A stretch of 5,265 bases of DNA from Candidatus Stahliibacteriota bacterium (GTDB lineage: Bacteria; Hydrothermota; Tepidihabitantia; SM23-42), in assembly GCA_030613445.1 (NCBI GenBank), contig JAUWLY010000220.1:1-5265 (forward strand). The letters are read 5' to 3'. The first letter of the stretch is position 1. Each line of letters opens with the position of its first letter. This document shows, piece after piece, positions 1 through 5,195 of the stretch. Made by a program: the position numbers and the translations under genes. The notes under the pieces are model-generated. The model did no database searches. It was not told where the DNA came from and worked only from the letters and a program-made list of their open reading frames with translations.

Positions 1-1208
1 AGCATAGACACGGGATTCTCTAGGTAATTCTTCAGGCTTTGCAGATATTCTGCTCCGATTTTACCATCTAATACTCTATGATCAATAGTTAGCGTGATTA
101 TTAATGTCGGCCTAGCAATAATTTGGCCATTTCTGACCACAGCTCTTGCAGTTATTCTGCCCACCGCTAGGATTGCAGCCTCGGGTGGTTGCAAGATAGC
201 GCTGAACCAGTCTATGCCAAACATGCCAAGATTGCTTATTGTGAAAGTACTATTACGCATTTCTTGTGAGGTTAATCTGCGTTCTCTTGCCTTTTTCACC
301 AAATCATCTCGTGTTTTTACAATCTCCATAATTGATTTTTTACTGGCATTGAAAATAACCGGTACAAGTAATCCGCCTTCTACAGCGGTAACAAGCCCGA
401 TATTCACCTGATTGAAATAGTTTACTTTGCCATTGTCATAATTGCAGTTAATCAAAGGATTGTCTTCAATGGCTTTGGCGCTCGCCATTATTATAATATC
501 AGTTATAGTAACATTAATTCCTATCTTATCATTTATCGATTGTAACAGATCTTCACGCACCTCTTGTAGTTTCTGCGCATCGATTTCCACCGTAAGATAA
601 AAATGTGGTGTTTCGAAACTTTCAACCATACGCCTTGCGATTGTATTCCGCATTAAAGATAAAGGTTCAGTTCGTACCTGAAGTTCATCCTTTTCTCCGA
701 TTGATTGTGTAATCGCAGGTATTCCTTGCTTAGATGCATTTATTACATCTTCTTTAGTTATTCGACCACCCGGTCCACTACCGGATATTAGTGACAAATC
801 GACATCGTATTCTTTTGCGAGCTTTCTTACAAAGGGGACTGCTATTATATTTGCTCCAGATAATGTGGTCTCCAGATTGCTAAAATCTTTGCCTTCCATT
901 GAAGATGGGATTGCAGTAGTAGCTTCTACAGTAGACTTCTGTGTCACATATTTTTCAGGTAATTCCTCACCTTCTTGCGTGATCACAGCAATTACTGTTA
1001 AAGTCTCTATCTCAACATTTTCAGGAATTAATATTTTTCTTAATATTCCCGATGCTGGCGATTCAAGTTCTGTTACGACCTTGTCAGTTTCAATTTTTGC
1101 TATAATTTCCCTTCTTTCAACTTTATCCCCTTCAGATTTGAGCCATTCAACGATACGACCTTTGCCCTTGCTTAAACCCAATAGAGGAAATACGATTTCT
1201 AATGGCAT
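1..1208 (-). CDS. 2-oxoacid dehydrogenase E2 (dihydrolipoamide acyltransferase), 3' end cut by window edge
   Basis: This is the E2 core of a pyruvate- or acetoin-type dehydrogenase complex. It accepts an acyl group from E1 on a swinging lipoyl arm and transfers it to CoA in the cytoplasm. I translated 402 complete codons from ATG 1208-1206, which is preceded by AGGGAG at 1215-1220. A single lipoyl domain (about 1-78) carries ETDKV with the lipoylated Lys at residue 43. A short linker without the usual Ala/Pro richness follows. The E1/E3-binding domain (about 122-157) includes VRKLAKE and GPGGRITKEDV. The catalytic domain (about 176 onward) has FTISNLGMFG and the active-site DHRVLDG with His377 and Asp381. 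The text reaches LENPVSM, where this family normally ends, so only a few residues are lost. It lies 32 nt after the E1-beta stop and is third in the operon. The transferred acyl group (acetyl or other) cannot be fixed from sequence. In pathway terms it is PdhC/AcoC-like. Confidence 0.95.
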   Translation of the reverse strand, partial: MPLEIVFPLLGLSKGKGRIVEWLKSEGDKVERREIIAKIETDKVVTELESPASGILRKILIPENVEIETLTVIAVITQEGEELPEKYVTQKSTVEATTAIPSSMEGKDFSNLETTLSGANIIAVPFVRKLAKEYDVDLSLISGSGPGGRITKEDVINASKQGIPAITQSIGEKDELQVRTEPLSLMRNTIARRMVESFETPHFYLTVEIDAQKLQEVREDLLQSINDKIGINVTITDIIIMASAKAIEDNPLINCNYDNGKVNYFNQVNIGLVTAVEGGLLVPVIFNASKKSIMEIVKTRDDLVKKARERRLTSQEMRNSTFTISNLGMFGIDWFSAILQPPEAAILAVGRITARAVVRNGQIIARPTLIITLTIDHRVLDGKIGAEYLQSLKNYLENPVSM

Positions 1209-1240
1209 ATTAATCTCCCTTTTACATTTAGCGTCTTGCT

Positions 1241-2215
1241 TCAAGCTATTAATGTATTGACTGCATCTCTGATATTATCTTCGTTTGGGACATAAAAACT
1301 CTCTAGGGGTGGACTTGAGGGTACTGGTGTCATGGGTGCTGCAACTCTAATAATTGGTGTCTGCAAATAATAGATAGCTTCTTCGGCTATAACTGCAGAT
1401 ATTTCACTACCCACACCATTTGTCTTCCGTCCCTCCTCCACAATCATAAGCCTACCAGTTTTTTTGATGGAGTTAATTATAGCTAATTTGTCCATAGGAA
1501 AAAGGGTTCGCGGGTCAATTACCTCAATACTAATACCTTTGCCTGCGAATTCCTCAGCTATGGATAAAGATCTGGCAACCATACGATGTATAGCGACAAT
1601 CGTGATGTCATCACCTTCTCTTCTGATCTCTGCTTTGCCAAATGGAATGGTGTAGTATTCTTCGGGGACTAATCCAGTTGTATTATATAGGCTTCTATCT
1701 TCAATAAAAAGTATCGGATTCTCATCCTCTATTGCAGTATTCAGAAGACCTTTTGCGTCATAAGGTGTTGATGGTACCACGATTTTCAACCCGGGCCAGT
1801 GCATAGCCCACGCTGCAAGACTTTGACCATGGTGACATCCTGAGCCTCCGCCAGCAGAACACGTTGTTCTGAAAATTACAGGTATATTTATCTGTCCTCC
1901 AGATATATAACGCAACATACCAGCGTGATTGAATATTCCATCCGAGGCTATAGTCATAAAATCCATAAACATGATTTCAACTATAGGTTTCAAACCGGTC
2001 ATTGCTGCACCAGCTGCTATCCCGCCGAATGACGTCTCTGATATAGGGATATCCATGACTCTATCTTCACCAAATTCGTCAATTAACCCAGCAGTAACAC
2101 CAAATACGCCTTGATATTTGCCTATATCTTCGCCCATTAGAAATATTCGATCATCTTTTGCCAACGCTTGCTTTAGAGCCTCGTTGATCGCCTCATTGTA
2201 TTTTAATTCTCTCAT
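1241..2215 (-). CDS. 2-oxoacid dehydrogenase E1 component, beta subunit (pyruvate/acetoin dehydrogenase type)
   Basis: This is the beta subunit of the thiamine-diphosphate E1 heterotetramer, which decarboxylates the 2-oxoacid (or cleaves acetoin) and reductively acylates E2. The 324 residues match the usual full length of about 325. Visible family landmarks are MGEDIG at 27-32 and DIPISE at 55-60, whose Glu60 should contact the ThDP aminopyrimidine. PGLKIVVPSTPYDAKGLL spans 141-158 and EVIDPRTLFPMD spans 231-242. The C-terminal transketolase domain ends APMTPVPSSPPLE. The HSQ motif common near residue 129 reads HGQ here. The start at ATG 2215-2213 is fixed by AAAGGAGGG at 2220-2228. E1-alpha ends 17 nt upstream and E2 begins 32 nt downstream, so the three are almost certainly one transcript. 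The ending TPVPSSPPLE...VPNEDNI resembles acetoin-dehydrogenase AcoB at least as much as PdhB, so substrate assignment stays open. Confidence 0.95.
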   Translation of the reverse strand: MRELKYNEAINEALKQALAKDDRIFLMGEDIGKYQGVFGVTAGLIDEFGEDRVMDIPISETSFGGIAAGAAMTGLKPIVEIMFMDFMTIASDGIFNHAGMLRYISGGQINIPVIFRTTCSAGGGSGCHHGQSLAAWAMHWPGLKIVVPSTPYDAKGLLNTAIEDENPILFIEDRSLYNTTGLVPEEYYTIPFGKAEIRREGDDITIVAIHRMVARSLSIAEEFAGKGISIEVIDPRTLFPMDKLAIINSIKKTGRLMIVEEGRKTNGVGSEISAVIAEEAIYYLQTPIIRVAAPMTPVPSSPPLESFYVPNEDNIRDAVNTLIA

Positions 2216-2232
2216 CGTTCCCTCCTTTTAAC

Positions 2233-3201
2233 CTAAGTTGCAAATACATCATCCAACGCTTCTCTTGGCTCGGGGAAAGGACTTGTTTTAGCATATTCCA
2301 CAGCTTCCTCAATTTTAACCTCTATCTCACTTTCTATTGCGTCTAGAACAGCCTCATTTACAGTCCTCTCATCCAACAACTTTTTCTTAAATAAATCAAT
2401 AGGATCTCTCTTAGCCCATTCATCCATTTCCTCTTGTGTTCTATATTTTATGCCTCGATACGCGTCCCCCTGGAAATGCCCCATTAATCGGTAGGTTCTG
2501 CATTCTATGAGTGTAGGCCCAGACCCTTCGCGTGCCCTCTTTACTGCTTGCTTAGCCGCTTTATAAACCGCCGCCACATCATTTCCATCAACAGCAATGC
2601 CAGGCATACCATAGCTAGCTGCTCTATCCACAATGTTCACCAGCATACTTTTTTTCTGTGGCATAGAAATCGCATACTGATTGTTTTCACAAACAAATAA
2701 AACCGGTAATTTGTGAATAGAAGCAAAGTTTAACCCTTCATGGAAAAATGCTATATTGCATGCTCCATCACCAAAAAAACAAGCTACAACCTGGTTCGAC
2801 CCTCTCTTTTTTATTGATAGCCCCACCCCAACAGAAATGGGTATTCCCGCACCAACAATAGCAGCCACTGGCAAGATTCCCGTTCTAATGTCTACCATAT
2901 GTAACGGACCACCCTTGCCCTTGCATATTCCCGTCCTTTTACCAAAGAGCTCAGCCATCATCGCTTTCAAATCTATACCTTTTGCAATAATGTGACCACG
3001 TACACGATGAGTGGGCGAGATATAGTCATTTTTTTGCAGAGCATTACAAATCCCTACTGCGCAAGCCTCTTGTCCATTGCATTGAGCGGATAATCCAACA
3101 CCTTCACCTCTGCTGTAAAGATCAAAATATCTCTCTTCAATACGCCTGATCAAAATCATTTGTCTTAACATTTTGATAGCAAGTTCCTTCGATAGTTTCA
3201 T
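2233..3201 (-). CDS. 2-oxoacid dehydrogenase E1 component, alpha subunit (pyruvate/acetoin dehydrogenase type)
   Basis: This is the ThDP-binding alpha subunit of the E1 enzyme and partners with the beta subunit encoded next. At 322 residues it is the normal length for the short bacterial form. The ThDP/Mg motif is present as GDGACN at 144-149 and ENN at 172-174, about 28 residues apart as expected. Further landmarks are GKGGPLHM at 95-102 with His101, IVGAGIP at 115-121, and THRVRGH at 64-70. The segment GHFQGDAYRGIKYR followed by EEMDEWAKRDPI (241-268) resembles acetoin dehydrogenase AcoA (GHFxGD) more than classical PdhA (GHSxSD). It is therefore best called a pyruvate/acetoin-type E1 with substrate undetermined. 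ATG 3201-3199 has a perfect AGGAGG at 3208-3213, six nt away. It is the first gene of the E1-alpha, E1-beta, E2 operon and follows a structured leader and candidate promoter. Confidence 0.95.
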   Translation of the reverse strand: MKLSKELAIKMLRQMILIRRIEERYFDLYSRGEGVGLSAQCNGQEACAVGICNALQKNDYISPTHRVRGHIIAKGIDLKAMMAELFGKRTGICKGKGGPLHMVDIRTGILPVAAIVGAGIPISVGVGLSIKKRGSNQVVACFFGDGACNIAFFHEGLNFASIHKLPVLFVCENNQYAISMPQKKSMLVNIVDRAASYGMPGIAVDGNDVAAVYKAAKQAVKRAREGSGPTLIECRTYRLMGHFQGDAYRGIKYRTQEEMDEWAKRDPIDLFKKKLLDERTVNEAVLDAIESEIEVKIEEAVEYAKTSPFPEPREALDDVFAT

Positions 3202-3266
3202 TAATTACCTCCTAATTATGTTGAGGCCGTTTAATCTTTACATTTTTACAAGCTTCTCATAAGTTC

Positions 3267-3296
3267 CTGTTAAGATTTACTACCACCTCTTAACAG
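3267..3296 (-). promoter_or_regulatory. 9-bp perfect inverted repeat in the E1-alpha leader
   Basis: CTGTTAAGA (3267-3275) and its exact complement TCTTAACAG (3288-3296) are separated by 12 nt. The half-site centres are 21 bp apart, two helical turns, which suits a dimeric regulator. In RNA they would form a 9-bp stem. The element lies about 66-95 nt upstream of the E1-alpha start and downstream of the candidate promoter. It could be an operator or a leader hairpin, and I do not recognise the protein that would bind it. The repeat is seen directly; its function is inferred. Confidence 0.45.
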
Positions 3297-3326
3297 CCTC
3301 AGTTTATAAGTCTGACCATGCTGTTT

Positions 3327-3354
3327 ATTCTATAAAGCCTCAGCTTTGTTCCAA
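3327..3354 (-). promoter_or_regulatory. Candidate sigma-70 promoter of the E1-alpha/E1-beta/E2 operon
   Basis: TTGGAA (3354-3349, 4/6 to the consensus -35) is followed after 16 nt by TAGAAT (3332-3327, 5/6 to the consensus -10). Transcription would start near 3320, giving a leader of about 118 nt before the E1-alpha ATG. A small dyad, AAAGC-N4-GCTTT at 3334-3347, sits in the spacer. The prediction is by eye in AT-rich DNA, where such matches arise by chance. Confidence 0.4.
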
Positions 3355-3360
3355 TAAATT

Positions 3361-3382
3361 CCCTCACGACCTTACGGTCGGG
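3361..3382. repeat. Small hairpin upstream of the operon promoter
   Basis: Arms CGACC (3367-3371) and GGTCG (3376-3380) enclose a 4-nt loop that reads GTAA on the minus strand, a GNRA-type tetraloop. Two more G-C pairs are possible outside a bulge. No T-run follows on either strand, so a terminator is unlikely. It is markedly G+C-richer than the surrounding sequence and ends just before the -35 box of the operon promoter. Confidence 0.4.
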
Positions 3383-3852
3383 TTATTAAGTTAGAAAACA
3401 TAAATCCTGCCCGGCCATTTTTACTTCTTATTACGCAATCTTGCTTACATGGCGAGAAAATACAATGGTAATCACCCCCCTGAACGTAAGAGCCTGTATC
3501 ATCAAGATTTACAGAAGATATAAAATTAGTATCTTTGTCCAGATAACAGTAGTTGGTTTGCTTAATAATAATGCATTATATTTTGACTACTTTATCTCTT
3601 GTATCAGGATAAATAATAAACTGCCTTTTCAGATAATCATGATATACACAATTATTAGCAAAATTTGCCCAATATGAGGCGAGGCAATTGGATCTGTTGA
3701 TTATTTTGCAAACAGATGTGCATCCGTCTCTATTTGTTATCTATTTCCTATTGTATCCTATTCGCTTCGGCTTAGTACCTTCTTCCAAAAATCCTAGACA
3801 GGTCATTACGGCCAGGAAGTTCAGTCAGTAGACATAAAAATCATAGATTCAT

Positions 3853-3885
3853 TAGATACCCACGGGCTCTGCCCGTGGGTATCTA
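3853..3885. repeat. Perfect palindrome, 15-bp stem with 3-nt loop
   Basis: TAGATACCCACGGGC (3853-3867) and its exact reverse complement (3871-3885) flank a TCT loop. It lies about 80 bp past the DctP stop in an AT-rich spacer. On the minus strand the T-run that should follow an intrinsic terminator comes only about 13 nt after the stem, so it is not a textbook terminator. It could act as a bidirectional terminator or RNA-stabilising hairpin, or be a dispersed REP/MITE-like palindrome. Copy number elsewhere in the genome is unknown. Confidence 0.7.
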
Positions 3886-3922
3886 CAACAGCCTACCACA
3901 AATTATTCATCCAATATGCCAA

Positions 3923-4057
3923 ACTCGCTGGGCCAGACATGTCCCGCTTCTTCAGATAACTCAATTTTACGATAAATATGGCCCATATAACTCGCTGGGC
4001 CAGACATGTCCCTTTTCTTCAGATAACTCAATTTTACGAGCAATTATGTCCCATATT
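3923..4057. repeat. Tandem direct duplication (unit about 67 bp) covering the DctP 3' end
   Basis: Unit 3923-3989 and unit 3990-4057 align at about 90% with a few substitutions and one single-base indel. The first 23 bases are identical, and so is a 25-base block around 3948-3972. In the gene direction the first copy (4057-3990) codes in frame for IWDIIARKIELSEEKGHVWP plus SE. The second copy is entered out of frame, because the unit length is not a multiple of three, and supplies the current stop codon. Restoring the frame in the second copy gives the same peptide with one change (Lys to Ala) and then FGILDE and a stop at 3905-3903. Confidence 0.9.
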
Positions 4058-5076
4058 TCAGGGTATTCAGTTTCCAAACTTTCCCCCATTGCGGTTACTG
4101 TATCAGGACAATTCTCAGCCCATTGAGCTATGTCAGCCTCAGATAGGTAGCCGTAATATGTAACACCTTGATCGATCAGTCCTTGTATGTCGTCTTCAAG
4201 AGCAGCATCACTTGCTTCAGCATGTCGAGTCATTACATCTTCAGCAACCTCAAGGAAGACATTCTGAGTTGCTTCATTCAGTTGATTCCAGGCATCCATG
4301 CTTATGCACTGGAACAGTGGAACAGGAGCGCCGATACCAAGCATGATCAAATGATCTGCTACTTCATATTCATTACCGTCTAATAATCCTGATGGTGGGA
4401 GTAAGCTTCCATCAACAACACCTGTTCTTAGCTGTTCGTATCTTTCAGGCTGTGTCAGCCCTGTTACAGGTACTATACCCGCAGCAGGAGTCCATTGGGC
4501 AAAATAACCACCCAACTGAACGATACGTTTCCCTTCGAAGTCGTCCAATGTCTCTAGGGGCATACGACTCAAAATTGCATAATCAGTACCACCCCCGATG
4601 TACAATAGCTTTATGCCCAAGTCCTCCCACTCCTTTTGAAAAGCGGGAAATTCTTGTCGCAACTGCCACTCTACTTCAACTTCTAACGCTAAACTAGCAG
4701 GCTTAAATGGAAAGGCAAAGTTAGCAAAGTTTAAAGGAAACAAGCTAGGTGTATATGCGGGAACAAGCATACCAAAATCAATTAGCCCGGTCTGCATTGC
4801 CTCAGTTGCCTCTGTACCACTAATTAGAGTCTGTAAGAAAAAGTTTTCAAAAGTTACCGCCCCCTCGGTGCGTTCTGTAACTTCCTCCTCAAACCATTCT
4901 ACTAGCAGATTAAACATAGATCCTTCCGGTACATGAGTGTGTGTCTTTAGTTCTATAGTTGTATATACGGGTTCCTCCTCCTCCTCTTCCTGCTGGGTTG
5001 GCGTTCCACCACAGGCGATAAGACCCATGCTGAGAGCTAGCACAACCGCTAACGAGATAAAAAGTATCTTTTTCAC
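3967..5076 (-). CDS. dctP: TRAP transporter substrate-binding lipoprotein, DctP family
   Basis: This is the extracytoplasmic solute receptor of a tripartite ATP-independent periplasmic (TRAP) transporter. It captures a small solute, usually an organic acid, for a DctQ/DctM permease that is not in this window. The 369 residues begin with a lipoprotein signal peptide (MKK, hydrophobic 4-20) and lipobox LIAC with Cys22 as the lipidation site. A six-Glu linker (30-35) follows. The DctP domain (about 40-330) shows GTEATEAMQTGLIDFGM at 87-103 and TGVVDGSLLPP at 218-228. The Arg expected in the family's GLKxR motif seems absent: the stretch reads FEGKRIVQLGG (180-190). The start is GTG 5076-5074, fixed by AAAGGAGG at 5084-5091 and the complete signal peptide. 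The last seven residues, LYGPYLS, come from a frame-shifted tandem duplication and are probably not the ancestral end. The ligand is unknown; proximity to a 2-oxoacid dehydrogenase operon is only suggestive. Confidence 0.93.
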   Translation of the reverse strand: MKKILFISLAVVLALSMGLIACGGTPTQQEEEEEEPVYTTIELKTHTHVPEGSMFNLLVEWFEEEVTERTEGAVTFENFFLQTLISGTEATEAMQTGLIDFGMLVPAYTPSLFPLNFANFAFPFKPASLALEVEVEWQLRQEFPAFQKEWEDLGIKLLYIGGGTDYAILSRMPLETLDDFEGKRIVQLGGYFAQWTPAAGIVPVTGLTQPERYEQLRTGVVDGSLLPPSGLLDGNEYEVADHLIMLGIGAPVPLFQCISMDAWNQLNEATQNVFLEVAEDVMTRHAEASDAALEDDIQGLIDQGVTYYGYLSEADIAQWAENCPDTVTAMGESLETEYPEIWDIIARKIELSEEKGHVWPSELYGPYLS

Positions 5077-5083
5077 TGTTCTT

Positions 5084-5091
5084 CCTCCTTT
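5084..5091 (-). promoter_or_regulatory. Shine-Dalgarno site selecting the GTG start of dctP
   Basis: AAAGGAGG lies seven nt before GTG 5076-5074. No in-frame ATG upstream yields a signal peptide, so this site decides the non-ATG start. A nearly identical AAAGGAGGG at 5145-5153 sits further up the leader. Confidence 0.85.
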
Positions 5092-5151
5092 CTAAAAATT
5101 TTCATATCTATATCACATCTTTCCCATTATCAAACCATACACATCCCTCCT

Positions 5152-5169
5152 TTCCGAATGTTGTCGGAA
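5152..5169 (-). promoter_or_regulatory. Operator-like dyad TTCCGA-N6-TCGGAA at the dctP promoter
   Basis: TTCCGA (5152-5157) and TCGGAA (5164-5169) form a perfect 6-bp dyad with a 6-nt spacer. It overlaps the last two bases of the candidate -10 box and covers the expected transcription start near 5160. This is the classical place for a repressor. As RNA it could form at most a weak hairpin, mostly upstream of or at the 5' end. The regulator is unidentified. Confidence 0.45.
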
Positions 5170-5195
5170 TATATCAAGCCCTCATGCCTTGTCAT
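5168..5195 (-). promoter_or_regulatory. Candidate sigma-70 promoter of dctP
   Basis: ATGACA (5195-5190, 5/6 to the -35 consensus) and TATATT (5173-5168, 5/6 to the -10 consensus) are separated by 16 nt. Predicted transcription starts near 5160 and leaves a leader of about 84 nt. It is the best-scoring promoter pair I found by eye in the window. Confidence 0.5.

Larger units (their letters stand above)
3202..3966. other. 765-bp intergenic region between the DctP gene and the dehydrogenase operon
   Basis: I find no convincing intact gene here on either strand. The right part holds the second copy of the 67-bp duplication and the vestigial DctP stop (3903-3905). Next come the 3853-3885 palindrome and an AT-rich middle section with scattered stops. 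The left part has the small 3361-3382 hairpin and the promoter and leader of the dehydrogenase operon. One minus-strand frame, 3806-3372, has unusually few stops (3743-3741 and 3578-3576 internally) but matches no protein I recognise. No tRNA or rRNA is visible. No T-tracted terminator for the DctP gene is visible either, although the palindrome may serve. Confidence 0.7.

Noticed and set aside
94..411. Plus-strand open frame of 105 codons
   Set aside because: It lies wholly antisense to the E2 catalytic domain, which has clear family motifs on the minus strand; no ribosome binding site and no recognisable product.
865..1260. Plus-strand open frame of 131 codons
   Set aside because: Antisense shadow of the E2 lipoyl domain, linker and the tail of E1-beta; low-complexity Ser/Leu-rich translation with no family match.
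3449..3523. Plus-strand mini-ORF starting MARKYNGNHPPERK
   Set aside because: Only 24 codons, no ribosome binding site or promoter, and no known small-protein match.
3441..3677. Plus-strand open frame of 78 codons in the intergenic region
   Set aside because: Non-ATG start (TTG), no Shine-Dalgarno, Ile/Asn-rich translation typical of AT-rich non-coding DNA, and no recognisable domain.
3853..3885. Standard intrinsic terminator of dctP
   Set aside because: No T-tract directly follows the stem on the minus strand, so it is reported as a palindrome of uncertain role instead.
3202..3966. Insertion sequence or transposon remnant
   Set aside because: No paired terminal inverted repeats, target-site duplication or transposase motif could be identified.
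3923..4057. CRISPR-like or iteron array
   Set aside because: Only two contiguous copies without spacers, and one copy is coding sequence of dctP; a simple tandem duplication explains it.
3875..4126. Plus-strand open frames across the duplicated segment
   Set aside because: They are antisense to the dctP 3' end and merely repeat because the DNA is duplicated.
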